DNA of 13,409 nt, taken from positions 1-13,409 of the forward strand of contig JAVEEJ010000012.1 of the NCBI GenBank assembly GCA_030840515.1, in the 5' to 3' direction. The notes below the pieces were generated by a model. The model did no database searches. It was not told the DNA's origin and worked only from the letters and a program-made list of their open reading frames with translations. Source of the stretch: Frankiaceae bacterium. Lineage in GTDB: Bacteria; Actinomycetota; Actinomycetes; JAVEEJ01. The translations under genes and the position numbers were made by a program. Positions 1 through 7,973 of the stretch are shown here, one piece after another (the stretch's first letter is position 1; each line of letters begins with the position of its first letter).

Positions 1-660
1 CGGGCCGCGGAGGAACTTGCGGCCCGCGGCGGAGAAGAAGTCGCAGCCGATCGCCTCCATGTCGAGGTCGAGCTGGCCGATCGACTGGCAGCCGTCCAGC
101 AGGTAGGGCACGCCGTGGCGACGCGCAAGGCCGCCGACCTCCGCCGCCGGGTTGATCAGGCCGTTGCTGGTCGGGATGTGCGTCGCCGCGACGAGCTTGG
201 CGCGGGCGCCGTGCTGGGTCAGGGCGACGTCGAGTGCGCCCACGTCGAGCTGTCCGCGGTCGTCATCGCCGACCACCTCCACCGTGATGCCGTAGCGATC
301 CGTGGCGCGCAGCAGCATCAGCGCGCTAGAGACATAGGTGGCCCGGTCGACGAGTACGACGTCGTCCTCGGTGAGCGGGATCGAGTAGAAGGCGGTCGCC
401 CAGGCATAGCTCGCCGAGCCCACCAGCCCGATCTGCTCCGGCCGCGCCCTGATCAGGGCCGCGACGTCCGCACGGGTCTGCACCAGGGCGGGTTCAGCCT
501 CGAGGGCCGCCTCGTAACCGCCGATGAGGCTCTCCCGCTCGAGGTGCTCGCGAACCGCAGCGCTCACCTCGATCGTCCGCAGCGAGGCGCCGGCGGAGTT
601 GAGGTGAGTGCCGTGCTGGGTCCCGGGGGTACGCGCCCGCTCGCGGTCGACGTCGATCAC
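1..660 (-). CDS. Class V aminotransferase-fold PLP-dependent enzyme (3' end outside window)
   Basis: The first 220 residues are present; the C-terminal part lies beyond the left edge. The cofactor site is visible: the stretch LLDGCQSIGQ (187-196) carries the Asp (D189) expected to contact the PLP ring nitrogen and Q192, and GRKFLRGP (213-220) carries the Schiff-base lysine K215. This is the class V fold shared by cysteine desulfurases, isopenicillin-N epimerase-like enzymes and kynureninases. The GRKFLRGP form, in place of the desulfurase G-H-K, fits the broad unassigned branch. The reaction and substrate cannot be told from this part. The GTG start at 660 is preceded by a GGCAGGA Shine-Dalgarno-like stretch and is the only reasonable start after the upstream gene's stop. 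The gene lies 19 bp downstream of the MerB-like gene in the same direction, so the two are probably cotranscribed. Confidence 0.85.
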   Translation of the reverse strand, partial: MIDVDRERARTPGTQHGTHLNSAGASLRTIEVSAAVREHLERESLIGGYEAALEAEPALVQTRADVAALIRARPEQIGLVGSASYAWATAFYSIPLTEDDVVLVDRATYVSSALMLLRATDRYGITVEVVGDDDRGQLDVGALDVALTQHGARAKLVAATHIPTSNGLINPAAEVGGLARRHGVPYLLDGCQSIGQLDLDMEAIGCDFFSAAGRKFLRGP

Positions 661-679
661 ACCGACGATCCTGCCACCG

Positions 680-1339
680 TCACAATCCCCAGAACTCGCC
701 GCGCAGGCCAACGCCCCGCAGGTAGTCAGCCGCGTTGCTCGGGTCGCGACGGACGTATCCGCGCTCGAGCCGCCCTTCGTACCACCGCGATGCCAGCCGC
801 CACAGTGTGTCCAGATCGAGGACGTAGCCGCGCTGGTTCCCGGAGAAGTCGAGCCAGAACGCGACGCAGCCCTCGTCGCAGAAGAGCCGCTGGTTGCTAC
901 ACGCGTGCACCACGTCGTCCCACATCCGCGAGACAGGAACGAGGAAGTGCGCCACCTGGTCGCCGTGAGGCGGCGCCTCCCGGTCCACGACCCACGCGAG
1001 CGCCTTGTTGCAGGCGGGACAACGGGTCGCAACGAGGACGTCCGGCTCATCCGGCAGCAGGTGGGGGAGCGCGAACGCATCCCACGCGCAGCCGCCCCAC
1101 CAGAGCGTGTGGCGCCCCATCACGGAGAAGCCGAGCGGCACGGCGGCGAAAGGATGCGCCATGAGGATCCGGCCCGCGGGATCGAGTACGACGTGGCGGG
1201 CGCGCGCCAGATCGGCCAGGCCCGCCTCGACCTGTGCGTGCTCGACCTTCAGCCTCTCGGCTAGCGCAGCCGGGGAGGGCGCCGTACCCGTTTCCGCGAA
1301 GGACCCGTAGACAGCCAGCCGTAGGTCCTCGAGGTCCAT
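680..1339 (-). CDS. Alkylmercury (organomercurial) lyase family protein, MerB-like
   Basis: A 219-residue protein, close in length to MerB (about 212). Residues 1-60 look like the winged-helix N-terminal part of MerB. Aligned by eye with MerB, whose proton-transfer and Hg-binding residues are Cys96, Asp99 and Cys159, the corresponding residues are present: C84 and D87 in GGCAWDAF (82-89) and C147 in HACSNQRLF (145-153). Additional cysteines sit in CPAC (107-110) and at C154 and C158, so a further metal or thiol site is possible. True MerB cleaves the C-Hg bond of organomercurials in the cytoplasm, but no merA, merR or merT is in the window, so the substrate is open. The ATG at 1339 is chosen because the longer reading frame up to 1651 would run through the divergent hydrolase gene and lacks family resemblance. 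A -10-like TAGCGT lies 7 nt upstream, suggesting a leaderless message. Confidence 0.82.
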   Translation of the reverse strand: MDLEDLRLAVYGSFAETGTAPSPAALAERLKVEHAQVEAGLADLARARHVVLDPAGRILMAHPFAAVPLGFSVMGRHTLWWGGCAWDAFALPHLLPDEPDVLVATRCPACNKALAWVVDREAPPHGDQVAHFLVPVSRMWDDVVHACSNQRLFCDEGCVAFWLDFSGNQRGYVLDLDTLWRLASRWYEGRLERGYVRRDPSNAADYLRGVGLRGEFWGL

Positions 1340-1346
1340 GCCGTCG

Positions 1347-1352
1347 ACGCTA
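1347..1352 (-). promoter_or_regulatory. Candidate -10 box for a leaderless MerB-like transcript
   Basis: TAGCGT matches the actinobacterial TANNNT -10 pattern and is separated by 7 nt from the ATG at 1339, which places the transcription start on the initiation codon. No convincing -35 box or Shine-Dalgarno is seen. Confidence 0.45.
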
Positions 1353-1373
1353 CGCCTCATGCAAGATGAGCGG

Positions 1374-2255
1374 ATGAGCGATGACCAGGTTCGCGAAGGG
1401 TCGATGCAGGTTGCCGACGGACGCACGGTCGCCTGGACGGACTGGGGCGACGGTGGGACGCCGGTGCTCCGCATACCCGGGACGCCGGGTTCGCGCTGGT
1501 CGATCCGCGCTGATCGCACCATCTGGCGAGAGCGCGGCTTGCGGGTCATCACCACGGAGCGGCCCGGGTTCGGCGCCTCGACGCGGCTGCCGGGGCGCAA
1601 GTTCGCCGAGCACGCGGACGACCTGGCGGCGATCCTCGACCACCTGGGCATCGAGCGGCTGCACGTCTACGGCGGCAGCGGGGCCTCCCCGCACATCCTC
1701 GCGTTCTGCGCGCGGCACCCCGATCGGGTGAAGGCGGCCACGATCCTCGTGGGCGGCGCGCCCATGAACGAGGACGAGATCGAGCAGATGATCGGGCTCA
1801 ACGTGCAGTCGTACAAGCTCGCACGCGCCGGCGACCTCGACGGTCTGCGCAAGCTGATGGCGCCCTACCACGAGGCGATGTCGACCGACCCGCTCGCGTC
1901 GCTGCGGGGCGTGATGGCCGAGGCGCCCGAGGAGGACCAGCGGATCATGCAGGACCCCGACTGGCAGCGGGGGATGGAGCGGGCGACGAAGGAGGCGATG
2001 CGTCAGGGGCCTGAGGGTTGGATGGACGAAGGGCTCGCGATCAGCCTGCCGTGGGACGACATCGACCTGTCCGCCGTGCGCACGTCCATCACCTGGTGGC
2101 ACGCGCCGGGAGACAAGAACTGCCCGCTCAGCGCAGCCCAGCGGCTCGTCGACCAGTTGCCCGACGCCCACCTCAACGTGTGGGAAGGCGGCGGGCACCT
2201 CACGTCCTACCTGCGGGAGGCCGAGGTCCTCGACGAGCTCCTGGCCAGGGGCTAG
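1374..2255 (+). CDS. Alpha/beta-fold hydrolase
   Basis: A 293-residue protein with the complete alpha/beta hydrolase signature. The oxyanion-hole loop IPGTPGSRW (34-42) is a variant of HGTPGSR with His replaced by Pro. The nucleophile elbow YGGSGAS (99-105) carries the predicted catalytic Ser102. The acid is probably D247 in WHAPGDKNCPL (242-252) and the base H275 in EGGGHLTS (271-278). A helical cap lies at about 130-230. Such proteins are cytosolic esterases, lactonases, epoxide hydrolases or C-C hydrolases; the substrate cannot be told. No signal peptide is seen. The start is uncertain: ATG 1374 is preferred; ATG 1359 would add five residues; ATG 1404 follows a GAAGGG but with a tight 3-nt spacer. 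The gene is divergent from the MerB-like gene across 34 bp and convergent with the methyltransferase, sharing the CTAG that holds both stop codons. Confidence 0.9.
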   Translation: MSDDQVREGSMQVADGRTVAWTDWGDGGTPVLRIPGTPGSRWSIRADRTIWRERGLRVITTERPGFGASTRLPGRKFAEHADDLAAILDHLGIERLHVYGGSGASPHILAFCARHPDRVKAATILVGGAPMNEDEIEQMIGLNVQSYKLARAGDLDGLRKLMAPYHEAMSTDPLASLRGVMAEAPEEDQRIMQDPDWQRGMERATKEAMRQGPEGWMDEGLAISLPWDDIDLSAVRTSITWWHAPGDKNCPLSAAQRLVDQLPDAHLNVWEGGGHLTSYLREAEVLDELLARG

Positions 2256-3313
2256 CTCAGGCGATACAGCACGAACTGCGGATGTTCCACGTCGAGCGCG
2301 GTGACCTCGGAGAAGCCCGCATCGGTCGCGTACTTGCGCAGCGTGTCCTCGCGCATGACCGTTCCGGTGCCCGCGCCGCCGTCCTGCATGCTGACCGCGA
2401 GGCAGTGCAGGGTGCTGAAGGCGTAGAAGAAGCGCTCCATCTCGTTGGTCGGAACGGTGAAGCGCGGTTCGGTGCGCTCATCGGCGACGAGTACGGCGCC
2501 ACGGCTGCCCGCCAGTTTCTTCATGGTGCGCAGCACGCCCACCGGGTCCGGCACGTCGTGCAGCATCTCGACAGCCATCACCAGGTCGTAGTCGCCCGCG
2601 ATCGAAGGATCGGCCGCGTCCTTCAGATGGAACTGAGCGCGATCGGCGACGCCGCTGTCGGCAGCCGCTTTGCGGGCCACGCTGATCGATGCCTCGTCAA
2701 GGTCGTAGCCGTCGATCTCGGCGTTCGGGTAGGTCCGCGCAATCGTGATCGACGCCGTCCCCTCGCCGCATCCGATCTCGGCGATCCGCACGGGCTCCCC
2801 GTCGGTGAGCTTGCGCTGGACCTCAGGGATCGCGGGCAGCCAGTTCTGGGTCAGGTGGTTGACGAAGACGGGACGCGTGAAGCCGGCCTGGATGTCATGC
2901 AGCTCGAAGGCACCGAACGCCAAGCCCTTGCCGCTTCGGAACTCCTGCTCCATCAGCTCGATGGCCTTGCCGGCGAACGGCACCACGGCCACACAGGCCT
3001 TCATGCACGCCTCGCTGTCGTCCTCCATCAGCACATGCGCGTGCTCGGCCGGCAACGTGAACCGGCGGTCTGCGGGCGCGGCCGACGCGTCGTCGACCTC
3101 GAGCACTCCGGCGGCGGCCTGCTGCTCGAGCCACTCCCGCGCGTAGCGCTCGTGAATGCTGGCCTTGCTCGCCAACTCAGCCGAGGTGGACGCCCCGGCG
3201 GCGGCCAGCGCCTCGTACAGCCCGAGTCGGATGCCGAGCTCGATGTTCGCCAGCTCCATGGTCGCCAGGCTGTCCATGAACAGCTTGCCCGCGAACTCTT
3301 CGACGCTTGCCAT
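2252..3313 (-). CDS. Class I SAM-dependent methyltransferase with N-terminal winged-helix domain (Rv2258c-like)
   Basis: A 353-residue protein. Residues 1 to about 95 form a helix-rich winged-helix-like domain (ELGIRLGLYEAL, ERYAREWLEQQ), as in O-methyltransferase dimerisation domains and in mycobacterial Rv2258c, which I recall has about the same length. The Rossmann methyltransferase domain follows: motif I IAEIGCGEGT (177-186), the acidic residue at the end of strand 2 in DGYDLDEAS (201-209, ribose-binding D204 or D206), and DYDLVMAVEMLHDVPDP (241-257) as motif IV/V with the LHD typical of small-molecule methyltransferases. The substrate is unknown; because of the DNA-binding-like N-terminus these are sometimes misnamed as regulators. 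The start is firm: ATG 3313 is preceded by GGGAGGG with a 7-nt spacer. It lies 39 bp downstream of lhr on the same strand, so read-through from lhr is likely. Confidence 0.88.
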   Translation of the reverse strand: MASVEEFAGKLFMDSLATMELANIELGIRLGLYEALAAAGASTSAELASKASIHERYAREWLEQQAAAGVLEVDDASAAPADRRFTLPAEHAHVLMEDDSEACMKACVAVVPFAGKAIELMEQEFRSGKGLAFGAFELHDIQAGFTRPVFVNHLTQNWLPAIPEVQRKLTDGEPVRIAEIGCGEGTASITIARTYPNAEIDGYDLDEASISVARKAAADSGVADRAQFHLKDAADPSIAGDYDLVMAVEMLHDVPDPVGVLRTMKKLAGSRGAVLVADERTEPRFTVPTNEMERFFYAFSTLHCLAVSMQDGGAGTGTVMREDTLRKYATDAGFSEVTALDVEHPQFVLYRLS

Positions 3314-3320
3314 CGATGGC

Positions 3321-3338
3321 CCCTCCCGGTTAGGGAGC
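3321..3338 (-). promoter_or_regulatory. Strong RBS of the methyltransferase gene, partly inside a small hairpin
   Basis: On the minus strand the message reads CTCCC TAACC GGGAG GG. The GGGAGGG Shine-Dalgarno (3321-3327) lies 7 nt before the ATG, and its GGGAG can pair with the CTCCC just upstream (3333-3337) across a 5-nt loop. The five-pair stem could damp translation; this is inferred from sequence only. Confidence 0.45.
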
Positions 3339-3352
3339 GGACACTACGCCGG

Positions 3353-6300
3353 TCAGCGACGCAGCCGAAGCCCTCGCGGGGTCGGGTGGAAGCCGGCCGA
3401 CTCCAGGGCTTCGGCGAGCGGGGACCCGACGATGGTCTCTCCGTCTGCCCGCTCGATCGCGAGCTTGCCGAGTGATCCGTCGCGGACCGCGAGCGCCAAC
3501 GCGTCCACGGCGGGTTGCAGCACGTCCTGGTCATCGGTGAACGACAGCAGGGTCTTGCCGCCGCGCTCGACGTAGATCGCAAGGGCTCCATCGACGAGCA
3601 CGCACAGCGCCCCTGCCTTGCGCCCTGGCTTGTGCCCACCGTCGTCACGCACCGGCCAGGGGAGCGCAGCGCCGTAGGGCTGAGCCGGGTCGGCAGCGGC
3701 AAGCACCAAGGCGCCGGTGTGGCCAGTCAGCGCACGCATGCGGTCGACGGCACCCGGCGCGGCGAACTGGGCAGCCCCGAGGCCCTCGACGAAGTAGCCA
3801 CGCCGTACTCGTCCCGTCTCCTCGAAAGCCCGCAGCACGCGGTAGACACCGCCGAAGCCTCCCGGGGTGCGCTCGCCCATCACCGAGCCGCGGGTGAGCA
3901 CGCCATAGCGGTCGAGCAGCACATCGGCGGTGGCGTGCGCGCGCCGGGTGACGTCCGTGGACCGGTAGGGCAGCAGCGACCAACGGCCCGCGGTGGTCGG
4001 TGAGGCAGCACGCGGCGGTCCGTCGCCGCGGCCCGGGCGCGACAGCCGGCCGCGCGGTGTGCGCTTGGCGACCGAGTGCGCGGTGCGGCCGCGGCCGAGG
4101 ACCGCGCGCAACGGCGCGATGGTGTCGTTGGTGATCGCACCCGCCCAGACCAGGTCCCAGAGCGCGCCGGTGAGCGCGCGGTCATCACTGGAGTCAGTCC
4201 GCTCGGCGAGCGACCTGAAGAACAGCGCCCCCCCGCCCGACAGGGCTTCGAGCACGGCCTCGTGCAGCGGCGTCGTGGAGATCTCCGCCACCGGCGGCAG
4301 CAACAAGGGCGCGGAGTCGGCGAGCAGCAGCGTCATCCAGCCGTCGCCACCCGCGAGCGCGCCGAGCCCGGCCCAGATGACCTCGCCGGAGGCGCACAGC
4401 TCGTCGAGCATGGCGGGGGAGTAGCCCAGCACGCGTGACGGGAGGATGAGCTGCTCGAGAGCGGAGGCGGGTACGGCGGCACCTTGGAGCTGCTCGATGG
4501 CACGGGTCAACGCCTCGAAGCCGCGCCCGCTCGACGGCCCGACCCCTTGCCACACCGGCAGGAATCGGCCGAGCGCCTCGGCCGGGACCGGCTCGACCTC
4601 CTTGCGCAGCTTGGCCAGCGACCGGCGCCGCAGCATGCGCAGCACCTCGGCGTCGCACCACTCCAGCCCCTGGCCACCAGGACGCAGCTCGCCCTGCACG
4701 ACGCGGCCCGTCGCGGCGAGCCTCTCCAGCACCCCGGTGACGACCGCCACCCCGAGCCCGTAGCGCGCCGCCAGCTCAGCCGCGTGGAACGGCCCGTGGG
4801 TGCGGGCGTAGCGCGCGGCGATGTCACCCAGCGGGTCCTTCACGGGCTCGAGGAACGCCTCGGGGATTCCGACGGGAAGTGCCGCGCCGAGCGCATCGCG
4901 GAGCCGGCCGGCGTCCTCGATCGCCGCCCAGCGTTCCTCGCCTCCGACGCGGACCCGGATCGCCCGCCGCGCGTCCTCGAGTTCGACCAGCCACTGCGGG
5001 GTGGCGCCCCGCTCGAGGGCTTCGCTCGTCGTGAGGTCACCGAGCATGCGCAGCAGGTCGGCAACTCCTTCGACGTCGCGCGCGCGGCGCTCCGGCGTGA
5101 GCCGCGACACCTCGAGCTCGACCTCGGCGACCGCGTCGGCGTCGAGCAGCTCGCGCAGCTCGGCCTGCCCGAGCAGCTCTGCCAGCAGCGACGTGTCCAG
5201 CTGCAACGCGGCAGCGCGCCGCTCGGCGAGCGGGGAGTCGCCTTCGTACATGAACGCGGCCATGTAGCCGAACAGCAGCGACCGCGCGAACGGTGACGGC
5301 TGCTGGGTCTCGACCTCGACGACGCGCACGGCGCGCGACTCGACGTCCTTCATCAGCTGAACCAACCCGGGGACGTCGTACACGTCCTGCAGGCACTCCC
5401 TCATCGTCTCCAGCACGATCGGGAACGAGCCGTAGGTCGACGCCACACTCAGCAGCTGCGCCGATCGCTGCCGCTGCTGCCAGAGCGGTGTCCGGCGGTT
5501 GGGGTTGCGCCGCGGCAGCAGCAGCGCCCGCGCCGCGCACTCGCGGAACCGGCTGGCGAACAAGGCCGATCCGCCGACCTCCGTCGTGACGACGGACTCG
5601 ACGTCATCGGGTGCGAGTACGGCGACGTCGGGTGGCGGCGGCTCGTCGGTGTCCGGCAACCGCAGCACGATGCCGTCGTCGGCGTGCATCGCCTGCACGT
5701 CCATGTCGTAGCGCTCCCGCAGCCGTGCGGTGATGGCCAGTGCCCAGGGTGCGTGCACTGGCGCACCGAACGGTGAGTGGATGACGAGCCGCCAGTCGCC
5801 GAGCTCGTCACGGAAGCGCTCGACGAGGATCGTGCGGTCATCCGGCAGCTGACCGGTCGCCTCACGCTGGTCGTCGAGATAGGTCAACAGATTGGACGTC
5901 GCGAGCTCGTCGAGCCCAGTGCGCCGTACTCGCTCCGCCGCCTGCTCCGGCTTGAGCTTGGACAGCTCGCGCAGGAAGGCGCCGAGCGCACGACCTAGCT
6001 CCACCGGCCGGCCCAGCGCGTCGCCGTGCCAGAACGGCAGCTTGCCCGGCTGGCCAGGCGCGGGGGAGACGAGCACCCGGTCGTGGGTGATCTCCTCGAT
6101 GCGCCAGCTTGTTGATCCAAGGGTGAAGATGTCGCCGGTGCGCGACTCGTAGACCATCTCCTCGTCGAGCTCGCCAACCCGCGACGCCTTCTCACCGACC
6201 AGGAACACTCCGAAGAGGCCGCGGTCCGGAATGGTGCCGCCGCTGGTCACCGCGAGCCGCTGCGCGCCGGGACGGCCGGTGATCGTGTTGTTGACGCGGT

Positions 6301-7834
6301 CCCACACGATGCGCGGGCGCAGCTCGGCGAACTCGTCGCTCGGGTAGCGACCGGCAAGCATGTCGAGCACGGCCTCAAGGGCGGATTGGGGGAGCCCGGA
6401 GAAGCTCGCCGTGCGGCGGATGAGGACGGCGAGCTCGTCGACGTCCCACTGGTCCAGCGCGACCATCGCCACGATCTGTTGGGCGAGGACGTCGAGCGGG
6501 TTGCGCGGGTAGCGCAGCGCCTCGATCTGGCCGGCCACCATGCGCTCGGCCACGACAGCGGTCTGCACGAGGTCGCCGCGGTACTTCGGGAAGATCGTGC
6601 CCCGGCTAATCGCACCGACCTGATGGCCGGCACGGCCGACGCGCTGCAGTCCGCTCGCCACCGACGGCGGTGACTCGACCTGGATGACGAGGTCGACGGC
6701 GCCCATGTCGATGCCGAGCTCGAGGCTGCTGGTCGCGACGACCGCGGGGAGGTCGCCCCGCTTGAGCGCCTCCTCGATCTGCGCCCGCTGCTCCTTGCTG
6801 ACACTTCCGTGGTGCGCGCGCGCCAGCTCGTTCGGCGCGCCACGACTCGACCCGGCCTGCGCCATCAGCTGTGCAGGGGAGGAGTTGAGGTCAAGCTCGA
6901 CGCCGTGCTCGCGTTCGTAGGCGATCTCGTTGAGTCGCCCGCAGAGCCGCTCCGCGAGTCGTCGCGAGTTGGCGAACACGATGGTCGAGCGATGCGCCTG
7001 GATGAGGTCGACGATCCGCTCTTCGACGGCAGGCCAGATGCTGGTGCGCTGACCTGTGCCAGCGGCCGATCCGGAGAACTCGCCGGTCTGCTCGCCGAGT
7101 GCGGACATGTCCTCGACGGGTACGACGACTGTCAGCTCGATCGTCTTGCTGGTCGGCGGTTGCACGATGGTGACCGGCTTGTCGCCGCCGAGGTAGCGGG
7201 CGACCTCCTCGACCGGTCGCACTGTCGCGGAGAGCCCGACGCGCTGCGCAGGCTTCTCCAGCAGTGCGTCGAGGCGCTCGAGGCTGATCGCGAGGTGCGC
7301 GCCGCGTTTGGTCGCGGCCACGGAGTGGACCTCGTCGACGATGACGGTCTCGACGCCGAGCAGTGCCTCGCGGGCCTGGCTCGTCAGCATGAGGAACAGC
7401 GACTCGGGCGTGGTGATGAGGATGTCGGGCGGCTTGGTCGCGATCCGTCGCCGCTCGTCAGCCGGAGTGTCACCGGTGCGCACCCCGACGGTGATGTCCG
7501 GGACCGGCTCGCCGAGCCGCTGCGCCGCCTGCCTGATGCCGGTCAGCGGGGCACGGAGGTTGCGCTCGACGTCGACGCCGAGGGCCTTCAGTGGGGAGAT
7601 GTAGAGCACCCGACACCGGCGCTTGGGGTCGGCCGGGGGCGGCGTACTCGCAATCCGATCAAGACTGGACAGGAAGGCAGCCAGTGTCTTGCCGGAGCCG
7701 GTCGGCGCGACGACCAGCGCATGGGACCCGCTGGTGATCGCCGTCCACGCGCCGACCTGAGCGGGAGTCGGGTCGGCGAAGGCGCCGGTGAACCAGGCCC
7801 GGGTGGCGGGGGAGAACTGCTCGAGCGGGCTCAC
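3353..7834 (-). CDS. lhr: Lhr family ATP-dependent 3'-5' helicase, full length
   Basis: A 1,493-residue protein, matching the ~1,500 residues of mycobacterial Lhr. Superfamily 2 motifs appear in order: Q-motif region (TPAQ, about 23-26), Walker A APTGSGKT (43-50), Ia YISPLKAL (78-85), Walker B DEVH (167-170), SAT (202-204), IV TIVFANSRRLAERL (284-297), V ATSSLELGIDMG (367-378) and VI QRVGRAGH (397-404). Next come the winged-helix and Lhr-specific core domains (to about 860, including GKLPFWHGD at 597-605) and a long C-terminal region typical of actinobacterial Lhr. Mycobacterial Lhr is an ssDNA-dependent ATPase that moves 3' to 5' and unwinds DNA and especially RNA:DNA hybrids; a repair role is inferred. 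The start is GTG 7834, with AGGA at 7842-7845 and a 7-nt spacer; the nearby ATG at 7842 stops at once. The window shows no adjacent nei/fpg glycosylase, the partner seen next to lhr in mycobacteria. Confidence 0.97.
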   Translation of the reverse strand: MSPLEQFSPATRAWFTGAFADPTPAQVGAWTAITSGSHALVVAPTGSGKTLAAFLSSLDRIASTPPPADPKRRCRVLYISPLKALGVDVERNLRAPLTGIRQAAQRLGEPVPDITVGVRTGDTPADERRRIATKPPDILITTPESLFLMLTSQAREALLGVETVIVDEVHSVAATKRGAHLAISLERLDALLEKPAQRVGLSATVRPVEEVARYLGGDKPVTIVQPPTSKTIELTVVVPVEDMSALGEQTGEFSGSAAGTGQRTSIWPAVEERIVDLIQAHRSTIVFANSRRLAERLCGRLNEIAYEREHGVELDLNSSPAQLMAQAGSSRGAPNELARAHHGSVSKEQRAQIEEALKRGDLPAVVATSSLELGIDMGAVDLVIQVESPPSVASGLQRVGRAGHQVGAISRGTIFPKYRGDLVQTAVVAERMVAGQIEALRYPRNPLDVLAQQIVAMVALDQWDVDELAVLIRRTASFSGLPQSALEAVLDMLAGRYPSDEFAELRPRIVWDRVNNTITGRPGAQRLAVTSGGTIPDRGLFGVFLVGEKASRVGELDEEMVYESRTGDIFTLGSTSWRIEEITHDRVLVSPAPGQPGKLPFWHGDALGRPVELGRALGAFLRELSKLKPEQAAERVRRTGLDELATSNLLTYLDDQREATGQLPDDRTILVERFRDELGDWRLVIHSPFGAPVHAPWALAITARLRERYDMDVQAMHADDGIVLRLPDTDEPPPPDVAVLAPDDVESVVTTEVGGSALFASRFRECAARALLLPRRNPNRRTPLWQQRQRSAQLLSVASTYGSFPIVLETMRECLQDVYDVPGLVQLMKDVESRAVRVVEVETQQPSPFARSLLFGYMAAFMYEGDSPLAERRAAALQLDTSLLAELLGQAELRELLDADAVAEVELEVSRLTPERRARDVEGVADLLRMLGDLTTSEALERGATPQWLVELEDARRAIRVRVGGEERWAAIEDAGRLRDALGAALPVGIPEAFLEPVKDPLGDIAARYARTHGPFHAAELAARYGLGVAVVTGVLERLAATGRVVQGELRPGGQGLEWCDAEVLRMLRRRSLAKLRKEVEPVPAEALGRFLPVWQGVGPSSGRGFEALTRAIEQLQGAAVPASALEQLILPSRVLGYSPAMLDELCASGEVIWAGLGALAGGDGWMTLLLADSAPLLLPPVAEISTTPLHEAVLEALSGGGALFFRSLAERTDSSDDRALTGALWDLVWAGAITNDTIAPLRAVLGRGRTAHSVAKRTPRGRLSRPGRGDGPPRAASPTTAGRWSLLPYRSTDVTRRAHATADVLLDRYGVLTRGSVMGERTPGGFGGVYRVLRAFEETGRVRRGYFVEGLGAAQFAAPGAVDRMRALTGHTGALVLAAADPAQPYGAALPWPVRDDGGHKPGRKAGALCVLVDGALAIYVERGGKTLLSFTDDQDVLQPAVDALALAVRDGSLGKLAIERADGETIVGSPLAEALESAGFHPTPRGLRLRR

Positions 7835-7909
7835 CCACCCATCCTGCTACGCGTGGCCGACACCGTCGCGCGCTGCTCCCCTGCAGCGGCTAGCGGCGGG
7901 ACTGTCGCG
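7835..7909. other. Upstream region of lhr
   Basis: This 75-bp stretch lies between the lhr start and the palindrome at 7910-7962. Apart from the lhr Shine-Dalgarno (7842-7845) I see no clear -10 or -35 box and no small gene in it. Confidence 0.5.
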
Positions 7910-7962
7910 AACGACGGGTTATCAACCTTTCAGCGCGCCCGAAAGGTTGATAACCCGTCGTT
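7910..7962. repeat. Perfect 22-bp inverted repeat with 9-nt loop
   Basis: The left arm (7910-7931) and right arm (7941-7962) are exact reverse complements; each arm contains GGTTATCAACC or its complement. The loop is AGCGCGCCC. The arms are only about 45% GC, well below the surroundings. The element lies just downstream of the DUF4232 stop codon (7974-7976) and upstream of lhr, so it could stop transcription from the sigma operon before it enters lhr. Neither side has a run of T, so it is not a classical intrinsic terminator. It could instead be a dispersed REP-like palindrome. Confidence 0.9.
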
Positions 7963-7973
7963 GATCATGGCGG

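Noticed and set aside
115..1164. Plus-strand frame of 349 codons opposite the aminotransferase and MerB-like genes
   Set aside because: Both minus-strand products have catalytic motifs; this frame is an Arg-rich shadow.
1340..1651. N-terminal extension of the MerB-like protein to 1651
   Set aside because: The added ~100 residues are read opposite the hydrolase's conserved oxyanion-hole region and look random; MerB homology starts at the ATG at 1339.
2018..3475. Long open frame (485 codons) on the plus strand
   Set aside because: It lies opposite the methyltransferase and across the end of the hydrolase, is full of Arg, His and Ala typical of antisense frames in GC-rich DNA, and resembles no family.
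3645..3983. Several short minus-strand frames within lhr
   Set aside because: All lie in other frames inside the continuous lhr coding sequence, with no RBS and no recognisable domain.
7910..7962. Calling the palindrome a classical intrinsic terminator
   Set aside because: No T-tract follows the stem on either strand, so only a T-less terminator or another role is possible.
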